Positions 53,521 through 64,000 of a stretch of DNA of 64,000 nt are shown in pieces. The first letter of the stretch is position 1, and every line of letters begins with the position of its first letter. The DNA lies in NCBI GenBank assembly GCA_030272155.1, contig CP126202.1:2790001-2854000 (forward strand). The letters run 5' to 3'. Source of the DNA: Tetradesmus obliquus (taxonomy: Eukaryota; Chlorophyta; Chlorophyceae; Sphaeropleales; Scenedesmaceae). The translations under genes were made by a program, and so were the position numbers. A model generated the notes under the pieces. The model worked only from the letters and a program-made list of their open reading frames with translations, made no database searches and was not told where the DNA came from.

Positions 53521-56500
53521 ATGAGCAGCAGAGTCTACAGTCTCGCAGGTGCGACGTGCGCATCTGCCCTCAGGCTATCTGTGCCCTGGCGGCATCGCAC
53601 ACATTACTGCTTGCCTTACTGCTTTGCAGGCCAGATTTGTACAAAAGTCACTGCTTGTACTTGTATTGTGTTTTACAGATTCTGGGAGAGCAGCTGGCGC
53701 TGCTGAAAGATGGCAGTCTTCTGACCAGCACCCTGCCGCTGCCACCACAGCGGATCACAGCGGTTTGGCCAGCGCAGGCAGCAGCAGCAGCAGCAGCAGC
53801 ACTGGCAGCAGCAGCACACATCACAACAGGTATGGGAGAGGCACTGGCAGGTGGCAGCAGGGAGGCAGGCATGAATCAGGTGGCAGGGGCAGGGCAGGGC
53901 GTGGAGGTAGGGGCAGTTCAGCGAGCTCCAGCTGGCGCAGCAACAGCAACAGCAGCTACCGCAGCAACAGCGGTGCAGGTGACTACACAAGATCTGGTGT
54001 GGTCAAGAATGGGATTGGGACCATGCAAGGGCAGAGGCCTGGGCAGCAGTCCAACTCCGACACCAGGAGCCAGTTCTACATGTGCTTGAAAAGGTGCGCA
54101 GCTTGAGAGTTGCTGGCTGCAGTGGCAGTTGACACATAGTATGGCGTGTGCAAGTCCAATTTGGTTTCATCGACACCATATCTGAATGGGTATCATACTC
54201 AGCCAAGAGATGAAACATTGACAGGGTGACGCGGCAGTGAAGAAGCTAGCAGCAGCACCATACATCACACATGTCACGGCACGTGATCATACTGCCAGCC
54301 GTTACATGCTGCTAAGCAGGGCAGCGTGCTGCCATCTCCTGTGCCATTCTGGCAGCTGGTGTCCCTGTTCTCTATATCAGAACAATGTTGGCCACGTTGA
54401 ATCATTGCTGGAGCAAGCAAGCATGCAAGCACAGACCTCAGTCTCAGGGGTCATGCCATATCCGCACAACGCACCCTTGCTGACACGCGTGCTCCCACCT
54501 CACTCCTTGTTGCTTGCACACGTGCGGCATTGCAGGCTCACGTCAGGCAACGCAAGGCGCCCCAGTGACCTCTGCTGGCTCATCCAGCTGGCCTGGGCCC
54601 TACTGGAGGCTGGAGAAGACCTAGTGGTGCTAGAAGCCCTCGGCAGCAGCAGCAGCAGGGGCTCATCATACACTGGGGCAGCAGCAGCAAGCATGTCAGG
54701 GCTTGAGCTGCTGCGGGAGCTGGTGTGCAGCACGGCAAGTGGCGCCAACTGCAAGCTGGTGTTGGACTCGCCAAACGCTGCTGCTGCTGGTGTCAACCTG
54801 CTGCAGGTGAGCTGGTTATCAATGTCTGCACACCTGTGCGTGGGTGTATCACTCGCTGCGCAAGTCGCTCTCCTGAAAGACCGTATGCTCCAGATCAGGG
54901 GTGAGCTTGTTGCGTGCTGCCTTCCAGAACAGAGTAAACAGCAAATAGTTTCGGGTGTTGAGCGATCAAGCCGCATGGTGGTCCAGTATCTCTGCCAGAT
55001 CTTCCTGAACCAAGTATAAGCCAACACACGCAACCGACGGCAGTCTCTGCCCCTGCCGCTGCTACTTCTATTTCCACTGCCTTGCAATTGCGTGCTGCTG
55101 CAGCCCAGCAACCTGCTGCCATTCCAGGCCTGCCTGCTGCCGCTGCTGCGGCTGCTGTGCGACCCTCGCATCCAGAACAGCCCCAGCAAGCAGCACACCA
55201 GCACCATCTACGCAGCTCTCTTCCAAGACCTCGACCACGCCCGCTGCGCAGCCATGGCTCGGCAGCTGATGGCTGCTTTGCCAAGCACACCTGATACCAG
55301 CAGCACAAGCCAGAACACCAGCTCTCAAGCTGCTGCAGATGCTCCATTAGGAGACAGCAGCAGCAGCAGCAGCAGCAGCCTGAGCAATGCAGGGCCTGCC
55401 GCAACTGCTGCAGCAGCCATGGGCGGGCCTGCCGCAGTGTGGGCTGTGACAGAAGGGCTGCAGGGCTGCTGGGAGACAAAAGGGTGGCTTGATGTGTTGG
55501 AGCCGTTGGTGTGGTACCTGCTGGAGGTGCTGAGGAGGTTTAGGCAGGATGGGGCCTGGCAGCAGCGCAAGGAGGGTGAGAAGAGATGAATCTTCACTAG
55601 TGTAAATCATTCAGATCTTACATGTGATAATTGACAGGCTGTTCTTGCCGTGACTGTCGTGCAGCTGCAATTACAGACCCAGAGGTTTGTGATATGCAAG
55701 CATGCGTGCTGTGTGTGCTGCTGCAGGCGTGCTGCAGCTGGTGGTAGTGGTGGATGATCACTGGCGGCGCTTCCCAGCAGCTTGCGGTGCTGCAGCTCAA
55801 GGCGTCCGCTCAAGGAGGCTGCAGTTGAAGCTGGAGCAGCTGCAAGGGTGAGGCTCTGCAACCAAATATGAGAAGCAGGGTGCATCCGTTGTGCTGCGTG
55901 GTGCTGCATACTTTGCTGGCAAGCGGACGCACGAGTGTGTTGCTGCATGCGGCAGACACAATCTTGTGGGACGCGCCATGCAAATTGACTCGTGGCAAGC
56001 ATGTGCCCCTTCTGCCTGCGACATGCATTCCTATTCAGTGACTTGATCGTGCACCGCATTCCTGTCTCTGCTGTCAATGTGCATATCTGCTGCAGGGTGC
56101 TCGGCCAGCGTATGAACTGCGATGCGGCACTGTCCACGCTGCAGCAGCGGCAGGCGGCAGCTGCTGCATCGGCTGCAAGTGCCCACAGAGTTCGGCCAGT
56201 ACTGCCAGAGCAGCTTCCAGGTAGGTTTGGCTGGAAGGTGGTACACATCTACCCATGATTACGGCTTCACCAGTAGCTGATCTGCTCACCTCTTGTCACT
56301 GTTTTGACAAGAGCGTTGACTACGCAAGCCACATGCCACACAGCCACGTGCACTTCTCGCAACTTTGCTGTCAATGCTATCAGAGCCAGCATTCAACAGC
56401 ACACTCACTTCACTGTTCCATCTTTGCCACACTTTGTTGCATGCATTGTCGATTTGCTTGCTGGCGGCATCCCCTGCAGGCGAGCTGCGGCAGCCGGGCG

Positions 56501-56923
56501 GCCCTCGCCATGACAACGACCACGCTGACTTCAGGCGCATCAGCATCGCACCCACGCAGCAGCAGGTGCTGTGCGATGTCGACCCATACCTGCCGCGCAA
56601 CATGTGAGCTGATGCGTGCCCGAAGCTGTCAGCAGAGCTGTGTGCGAGCCTGCCTTGTGTCGACAGCAAGCCGTTATATCAATGCTGCTCATTCTAGCGC
56701 TGGTTGCGACATGTTTAAAAACCTCTTGGTCAGCATGGGTGTAGAAGTTCACTTGTTTCAGCACATGCACATGCGCATGCAGCAACACTCAACTAACCCT
56801 ACCGCCGCTGCTGCTGCTGCTGCTGATTGTGATGCCGCTGCAGCCCTGGCGGTGCACTTGTTGCCGAGGGCATCTCCCCCACTGATGCCCACTTGGACCT
56901 GCACTTCCGGCTGACTCACCGCA

Positions 56924-56982
<59 letters not shown>

Positions 56983-59077
56983 AGTCCTGGCGGTGCACTT
57001 GTTGCCGAGGGCATCTCCCCCACTGATGCCCACCTGGACCTGCACTTCCGGCTGACTCACTACGACCTGCTGGCAGACCTGATTGATTCAGTTGGTGCCA
57101 TGAAGGACGCGGGAGGCATTGCTGGCCTGGATGCACGCAAGGTGTGAACTGTCAATGTCATAAATGTGAGCGGTAGAACCACGCATAGTGAGCTGCTGGC
57201 GGACCTGATTGGCGCCACGAAGGACGCGGGAGGCGTTGCAGGCCTGGATGCACGCATGGTGGGGAGATCAACTGAAATGGAGCTAGCTAGCGCATGGTGT
57301 TCTGTCACCTGTTCCTGCATCTTTGCATCATCCCACATGAACGAGAGTTCTGCAAGATGTCCACTGAAGCTCGCCTTGTCCTCTATTTTATGCGTGCTGC
57401 AGGCGCAGAGCCGCGGCAGCCGCGTCAACTTCAGCAGCAACAGCAGCCTCAACGTGTACAGGCGCGTGGGCATCGAGCAGCTGTGCGCACAGCAAAGGAC
57501 CGGCATCTTCTTCGAGGTGGGGTTTCTATACAGCCCTCATCTGGTTTTCATACATTTATTTGATTGATTTTTCAAACATATATCTGCAGCTGAGTCTTGT
57601 ATGCGCTTGCAGAACCAAAGGCATGTGTACCAGCCTGCCTATTACAGCAACTGCTTGCAAGCATTGCTGAATATCTCATACTGCAAATGGCAGCAGGTGC
57701 TGAGCAGCCCCATGCGGTGCAGATGCAGCCGTTGGTGGCACTTTGATAGCGGAGTGCCCAGTTTCCAGGTGCTGGCTTTCATAGCAGCTTGGCTGCACCA
57801 AGCTGCTCCGCATGGCTGCGGCTGCGCTGCACTCCAAAAATCTCACAGCATCTGCATCACTTGCTGCCTTTGATCTGATGAATTTGTAGGTATCTTTTGC
57901 CGAGCCGGCAGGGTTGCAGGGCCGCCCCACCCGCGACAAGCTGGACTTCTGGAAGCACAGCAAGCAGGTGGAGAACGGCAGCCTCATCGCACTCTGGCAG
58001 GAGCCAGCTGCAGCATCAGCACAGCTCGCAGCACGCAGGGCGAGGCTGGGCGCTGCTGCTGCTGCTGCTGGCGGTGCTGGTGGTGGAGATTTGGGTGGTG
58101 TTGGTGGCACAGCTGCTGTCGAGCCGCACATCATTTTTGCGACTGTGGTGGACAGGGATGCGCGGAAGCTTGCAGGTGTTCCAGTGGATGGCAGCAGCAG
58201 CGGCGGCAGCGACGATGCGGGCGTGCGGTGCTGTTTGGGCATCAGGTGGGATGGCAGCGCACCTTCAAGCGTGTACTGATAGATTTCAGCCTGCCGCAGT
58301 GGCACTTGCAGGCTCTGCAAGGCTTCATGTGCTCCGCATAACTCACAACGCCTGAAGTGCAAGACCTACTGCGAGCATCTGCTGGAGCTGCAGGTGTTTG
58401 CTCACAGCCCAGCAGTTTGCTGCCTTTGAACACAAAGAAACCTGTCACGCATGCCACATGAGCTGTGGCTGACAGACATGCCACTCCACTCTATATCCAC
58501 CCTCCTTGATGCTGGCCATGACCACTGCCTGCATGTACTGCCTGCACTGCCTGTACTGCCTGTACTGCCTGTACTGCCTGTTATACGTACTGCCTGTTAT
58601 GCATGTACTGCCTGTGCTGAATGTCATTATGCCGCCTTTCCGCCACCTCGCTGCAGCCTGTCATGCATGTCCTGCGGATGCAGTGCGGGCCTGACCACTG
58701 CCTGCACTGCTGCCTGCACTGCGTGTACTGCATGTCACTTTGCCGCCTTCCCATTTCCACGCTGCAGCCTGTGCAGGCCATCTCGTGACACTGAGCTGCT
58801 GCTGCAGGCCTGCCTGGGGCACGGCCAGTTTGCTGGCAACCGTGAAGTGGTGCTGCTGCAGGTGTGGAGCAGAGTACAGCTTGATTTCGACGTCAAAACC
58901 TTCCAGGCCTGTCCTTGTGGTTATGTACGGAACATTTGCTGATGCATAGAGGAGCTCTTGCTGGAGCAGGCTTGCCTGCTTCTGATGAAACGGTTGTGAT
59001 GTGCGATGTATGCTGTTGCACGCCAGCAACACATGCTTGGCGTGCAAGCTCATACTCAAGGCACTGCAGCTGAAAAC

Positions 59078-59124
<47 letters not shown>

Positions 59125-60493
59125 AGGCCAGCAACAGCTTCTTTGCATATGAGCCCATTCTCAAGGCGCTGCAGCAGACCACTGTGCTGCCCATGGCGCG
59201 CTACCTGGTGCCTGGGCTGGCAGGGCCAGGTGAGTGCCGTGACATGTTGAATTTGTACACGTGAATATCAGGAGAAATATTAGTACTATATCTGATTTTT
59301 GCTGCCATGCAGTCTGGAGAGAACATCAATATTTTTGCAGTCTGGAGAGAGTATTGATATTCTAATATCAGTATAGTTTGATTAAAAAGCAGCTGTTGTT
59401 TTTGCTGCCATGATGTGCTATCAGGCGACTGCTCTGGCAGGTCCAGGCGGGTGGCTTGTCATCAAATATCATGACCGTTGGCCAAATCGGCCTGTATTGC
59501 ACGGCTTCCGTGCATGATGTGGCACTGGGTGCAGTACATGGTCCAGTATGCGCCATGCACCGTGCTACAACAGCACCACCAGACGTCTCCGTCGGCAAGG
59601 CCGCATGCACCAACCTGCACATGCTTGATGCCTGGCTGACCAGTGCTTCTCTGCTGTCCATCCTGCCGTGCTACCAGATGGCATCACAAGCATTCCTGTG
59701 CCGGCTTACCTGGCGGATGAGGGTGCGAGGCACGACCTGAGCAGCATATGCGACACAGCCCTGGCAGCACGCCACGCCAACGGGCAGGAGCTGCGGCTCA
59801 GGTGTGACGTCTGTCTACATCCTACTGTGCAATGCATGGTTGAGCGTGTCAAGTGCAGGTGTCTAGTGCAGTGCGCCGTTGCAGCATGCTGCGCTGCCTC
59901 CCCACAGTTCTTAGTAACAGTGTGAGCTCGCAGCAGCACAGTTGAAGCAGGTTGCTGCTTTTCTGCTGCGACTGCCGTCCATCCTGCTTGCCACTCAATC
60001 AAACCTGCTCATTTTTCTCTGAGATTTCATATCGTGTCATATCTTGTTCAGGCTGTCGAACATACCCGTGGCACAGCTGGCTGGCTTTCCCCTGAAGCAG
60101 CTGCTGCTGGCCTGCACCTCCCTGGATGGGGCCCAGGCTGATGCACTCATTGCTGGCCTGACACAGGAGTGGGCACTGATCCAGGGGCCACCTGGCACAG
60201 GTGCGCTGCTGCTGCTGCTGCTGCTGAATTAAGGAGAACCACCACATAGAAGCTCACTGCTGGTTTCATTGTTATGTGAGCTTCCTGCCGCCTGCCAGCG
60301 TGCACTATAATGCATGTATTTGCAGCTGTGGTCCCTTGAGCTTGCTCACATACATGATTTCATCCTTGAGGCAATTGGCTGCAGGCAAGACGTATGTGGG
60401 CATCCTTCTGGTGAAGGCCCTGCTGGCAAACACCTGCAACATACACAGCAGGCTCACAGCTGACTTCCGGCACCAGCCACCACCACCACCTCC

Positions 60494-60527
<34 letters not shown>

Positions 60528-63500
60528 CCACCACCACCACCACCACCACCACCACCACCTGCAACAGCAGCAGCAGCCAGCAAGCCTGACATCGGCCCCA
60601 TCCTGATGGTGACTGTCACAAATCATGCAATAGATAGCTTGATGGAGGGCCTGCTTGATGCTGGCGTGGCTGCAATTCCTGGGGAGATGATCCGCGTGGG
60701 CGGACGGAGCAAGAGCGAGCGGCTGCAGCCCTACAACCTGAGGGAGGTGAGCGGCAGGGTATGTCTGAAAGTAGGCGTCCATGGCAGACCAACACGACTC
60801 AGGTAGATTGTGTTGGTAAGAGCGAGCGGCTGCAGCCCCACAACCTGCGGGAGGTAAGCGGCAGACAATGGGTTTGTGTGCCTGTACGGACAAGTCACTA
60901 GCTGGTGCCAACAACAGACGCGCATGCAGGTTGCGTCAAACAGCATGTTTTTGGTTGCGCCGAGGGTGGTGTGCTTTCTCTGCAGGCAGTGTGTGGTCTG
61001 CACAGTGTGGTGGCAACAGGCTGGAGGTGTGACGTTGTGAAGTTGCACGCTAGAGGTCACCTTCTTGTTTATTCAACCAGGTGTTCTTAACGGCTCTCGA
61101 CTATCGCACCCTGACAGTAAGTCTGGATGCTGCGCTGTGCATTCCTGTCCTTGTTATTATTATGGCCACTGCTGTGCAGCTGGCGGGCCCTGCTGGGGGC
61201 CGTGAAGTGGCTGTGCTGCGTGCTGCCATCACGGATGCGGAAAAAGGCATACAGACCAAGGTGCAGCAGCTGAACCGCGCCAAGGCAGACAGGTGAGAGA
61301 CCATCAGCATGCATTAGCATTGACTTCAGCACTGCTTGATCTGGGGCAGCTGTCATCGTCATCATCATGTTACCATTTAAGCCATAGCAACGTTGCCATC
61401 TGGGGCAGCTGTGTTTGACGTTGAGTAATTGTGTGTCATCTGCATGCGTGCTACGCAGCATGTCCCGACAAACCAGCAATGCACTACGCTAACACTTGCT
61501 GCGCTGCACACAATGCTATTGAATGCATGAATTCCATTGACCAACTGACGCTGGGGCTTCTGCTGCGTTTTCGACACTGATTGCATGGCCCTGACACCAC
61601 CATCAGGCTGCATTTTGAGGATGTGGTGTACGTGCTGCTACTGGAGGCTCCGCAGCTGCTGCCTCCCTGGAACAGCGCCGCAGCTGGCTACACATCCTGC
61701 AAGAAACCGGCTGGCAGGTGGCAGGCAGCAGAAAGCGCAGGGCTGCAGCAGCAGCAGCAGCAGGCGACGTGCTGATGCACTGGGTTGCAAGTGATCCTGA
61801 GCAGGACTGGAGGCTTCAGCGGGAGGTGGCAGCAGCAGAAGAGGCACAGAGGCTAGCAGAGCAGCAGGCGGAGATGGGGCTAGATGGCTGGGACGATTAT
61901 GCAGAGATGATGCAGGGGCCAGGCGGCTACGGCATGCAAAGTGAGAGCAGCTTTGTGCAGTCAGTTGAAGCAGTTCAACAGGGCATGTACATGCCAAAAG
62001 TAGGGCATGTATCTGCAGCAAAAGAGAATGCATAGCAGGCGGAGAGATCTGTGTGATAGGTGTATGTCAGGTATACTTGAAGAACTCTTCCAGCAAGCAG
62101 TCGTTGACTCAAACAAGTATAACATGGTGTGACTGCAGGTTATTGGGGGGCTGACGCGCCGTCTGCCACCGTCCCTGTGGCCACCAGCAACGCCTTTGCA
62201 GCACTGGGTGACATGGCTGCAGCTGCCGGCAGCGAGCAGCTGTTAGCGCTATCAGGGCAGCCATTGATGCAGCCAATGCCTGGTGCATTCGGCTACGACT
62301 GGCAGCAGCAGCAGCAGCTGGTGCCTCCATTCATGTGGCATCCACCACCACCTCCACCACCACCAGCCGCAGCAGCAGCGGCTGAAGAAGAGGCTGCGGT
62401 GCCTGCTGCTGTGGCAGCTGCCTGCCAGCGCCGGCGTCCGCTGGAGGAACTTTTGTTTGAGGAGACTGATGCAGCGATGATGAGCAGGTGCGTGCGTATT
62501 ACATAGTGTAACTTGGGCGAAACGTGTGCTGCTACATGTGCATCTCTCTTTGGCGGCCCAAGCCTGGTTCTCTTGCACTGTCATCTGGTGAGGCGCGGTG
62601 TATGCACCAGCTTGTTTGGTTCACAGGCTCCCCGGCTCAGAAAACTCCAACTTGCCTCAGCAGGTGTGCAATTGCATATGCTGCCTGGTGCTGCTGTAAG
62701 CTAGATGCACATGCAGCACTGCAGGATGGGCTGCAGTGTGATGTGCATTGGCAGCCCCACTAGCACTGCTATGTCTGCTGCTGCTGCCGGCGCTTGCTGC
62801 TGCTGCTGCCACCAATGCAGGGCTGAGCGACAGACGCTGCTGCAGCACCTGAAGGAGCAGCTGGTGGGAGGCTTTGCTGATGCTCTGCAAGGAGACATCG
62901 CTGCACTGGACAGTCTGAACACACAGCTGCGGCAGCTGTATGACGCCAACAGCCTGCAGGTGCGCTGCAAACTGGCAGGACAAACAGAGCAAAGTGTATG
63001 CCGACCTCAACTATCAACACAACATAATGCGGCACAGCCTGCTACTTCAGTGAAAGCTGTTGTGGGCTGCACTTCTGCGTGCAGCACGGATGGGCTGCTG
63101 GCTGGCTGCTGCAGGCACAGCAGGCTGCAAGATGTCAGTCAGCGCATGTACTTGTGTACCCACGTGTTAGCTGACGTCTGTGCATCTGTGTCGCCGCAGA
63201 CGCTGCGGTGTGCGCGTGTGGTGGGTATGACCACGAGCGGAGTGGCTCGCATGCAGAACCTTGTGGAGGCACTGCAGCCCAAGGTGGGACACTGCAGAAT
63301 TGTTTGACAATGAAGCTTGATTCACAAGAGCATGCAAAGACAGCTATGGGTGCAGCTTGGGTGAGCTGTGCATCAATGCCTGGTGAAGCCTCGTGGAGGC
63401 GCTGCATCCCAAGGTGAAACGCTTGTTAATATGGCTGGATCATGGAGAAGGCTATAAAGGCCATGTTATTCTAGCTGCAGCTGCATCTTGTGCCGGTTGT

Positions 63501-64000
63501 GCAGCAGGGCCTGGTGCAGCCTTGCAGCCTGCTGTGGCTCAATTTCATGCTGCTGCATGTACAGAAGAATTGTGTGTAGGTGCTGAGATGCTGCGCCCTG
63601 CTGCTGCTGCTGCTGCCAGGTGCTGCTGATCGAGGAAGCTGGGGAGCTGCTGGAGGCACACACACTGGCCTCACTCAGCACTGCAACAGAGCACGTCATC
63701 CTGATTGGTGAGGGCTGCAGCTGCAGCAGTGTGACACAGACAGCTGTACACTCTGTTGCGCCGCCTTCATTTTATAACAAACATATGACTCAACACCCTG
63801 CCAACATGCACATGCAAATCCTCCAATGCTCCAATCCTACACCTGCTCCCCATTACTTCGGCCAGCCGGCTGAGCGTGACTCGTCTGCCAAACTTGTGCT
63901 TGACAGCTCAGCTGTGCGCGTGGCTGCTGCAGGCGACCATGAGCAGCTGCGCCCCAAGCCGCAGTACTACCCCCTGGAAGCAGCCTCAGGGCGTGGGTAC
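53521..64000 (+). CDS. ZNFX1-like SF1 RNA helicase (3' end outside window)
   Basis: Exons: 53521-53548, 53679-54093, 54536-54806, 55104-55575, 55727-55847, 56096-56220, 56480-56603, 56985-57141, 57403-57516, 57890-58245, 58768-58861, 59127-59229, 59678-59801, 60052-60200, 60385-60746, 61081-61116 (probable), 61180-61292, 61684-61940, 62139-62487, 62821-62959, 63200-63283, 63620-63707 and 63933 to the edge. All phases fit; about 1,383 residues are visible. The N terminus is an RGG-box (GGRGRAGRGGRG). Then come armadillo-like helices, FRRISIAPTQQQVL and LHFRLTHYDLLADL, matching ZNFX1 before its helicase core. Walker A is ALIQGPPGTG/KT; later motifs are ARVVGMTTSGVA, LIEEAGELLEAHTLA and ILIGDHEQLRP. 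Animal ZNFX1 binds RNA in antiviral sensing and small-RNA inheritance. NFX1-type zinc fingers would lie beyond the window. A Pro/Ala-rich insert sits between motifs I and Ia. Start ATG 53521 is chosen because its 28-nt exon ends in the phase needed by the RGG exon. Confidence 0.85.
56835..57265. repeat. Helicase-gene exon copies with (CTG)n tract
   Basis: The start of exon 56985-57141 (ALVAEGISPTDAHLDLHFRL) is copied at about 56840-56925. A (CTG)n tract at 56928-56981 ends in TAG at the acceptor. The exon end (MKDAGGIAGLDAR) is copied downstream at 57187-57262. Confidence 0.88.
58520..58740. repeat. CTGCCTGTA minisatellite and partial exon copy
   Basis: A 9-base unit CTGCCTGTA or variants is repeated about ten times at 58527-58620 and again at 58697-58735. 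Between them, 58645-58690 resembles the acceptor and start of exon 58768-58861. Confidence 0.8.
59020..59185. repeat. Duplicated exon start and (CTG)n acceptor tract
   Basis: 59022-59075 (ASNTCLACKLILKALQ) is a diverged copy of the start of exon 59127-59229 (ASNSFFAYEPILKALQ). A CTG run at 59079-59124 lies between them and ends in the real acceptor. Confidence 0.87.
60475..60580. repeat. Pro/Ala-coding CCA and CAG repeats inside the helicase core
   Basis: Runs of CCA/CCT, CAG and ACC code P(7)A(9)GP(11)-type sequence within exon 60385-60746, between Walker A and the next conserved helicase block (ILMVTVTNHAIDSLM). Confidence 0.9.
60705..60860. repeat. Copy of helicase exon end (SERLQPYNLRE)
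   Basis: The exon end and donor at 60746 recur at about 60812-60860 with the donor GTAAGC. A weaker copy of the VEALQPK exon end (63262-63290) recurs near 63389-63417. Confidence 0.8.

Noticed and set aside
53505-54089. Alternative frame of the first helicase exons (poly-Ala, ILGEQLALLKDG)
   Set aside because: The other frame encodes a coherent RGG-box and ends in the phase needed for the next exon, whereas this frame ends at a stop just before the donor.
61607-61773. Exon starting at 61607 (LHFEDVVYVLLL) in the helicase gene
   Set aside because: It would end at an in-frame TGA. An acceptor at 61683 gives the phase required by the previous exon and runs open to the donor at 61941.
1-64000. 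tRNA, rRNA, riboswitch or bacterial-type operon features
   Set aside because: Scanned by eye for tRNA T-loop and acceptor patterns and for operon-like packing; nothing convincing on either strand.

Overview
The window is nuclear DNA from a green alga, probably a chlorophycean of the Sphaeropleales/Scenedesmaceae type. This rests on genes split into many short exons with GT-AG introns, long (CTG)n runs at intron ends, Ala/Gln/Ser-rich proteins, and a gene set (plant-type TPLATE-complex subunit, sterol C24-methyltransferase, free-standing CaMKII hub protein) that fits Viridiplantae. The species placement is inference. I see no tRNA, rRNA, CRISPR array or bacterial operon.

Layout: (1) 64-11479 +, 3' part of a TASH3-like endocytic adaptor gene with two SH3 domains; (2) 12477-24003 +, an alpha-1,3-glucan-synthase-like gene (secreted amylase-like module, GT5-type glycosyltransferase, many membrane helices); (3) 27423-29419 +, BTB/BACK-like protein; (4) 31060-35048 +, unrecognised coiled-coil protein; (5) 35933-37191 +, calmodulin; (6) 38014-40104 -, HD-domain phosphohydrolase; (7) 40513-46290 +, sterol 24-C-methyltransferase; (8) 48034-49526 -, stand-alone CaMKII association (hub) domain; (9) 50345-53100, a putative inverted-repeat mobile element; (10) 53521 to the window end, +, a ZNFX1-like SF1 RNA helicase. 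Exon models were assembled by hand. In every chain the intron phases close in frame, except near the 3' end of the glucan synthase gene, where I report one break.

The most unusual property is architectural. In seven of the nine genes, introns hold partial tandem copies of the neighbouring exons. Copies of an exon start (with its acceptor) lie just upstream of the intact exon; copies of an exon end (with its donor) lie just downstream. This is what tandem duplication across a splice junction would leave, and it seems tolerated because the extra copy falls inside the intron. Some sets reach five copies. The BTB and coiled-coil genes (27.4-35.1 kb) lack it.

The genes share no single pathway. 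Themes are endomembrane and cell surface (TASH3, glucan synthase, sterol methylation), calcium signalling (calmodulin and a CaMKII hub) and RNA surveillance (ZNFX1-like). The hub and methyltransferase genes converge; the HD and methyltransferase genes diverge from a 408-bp shared promoter region.
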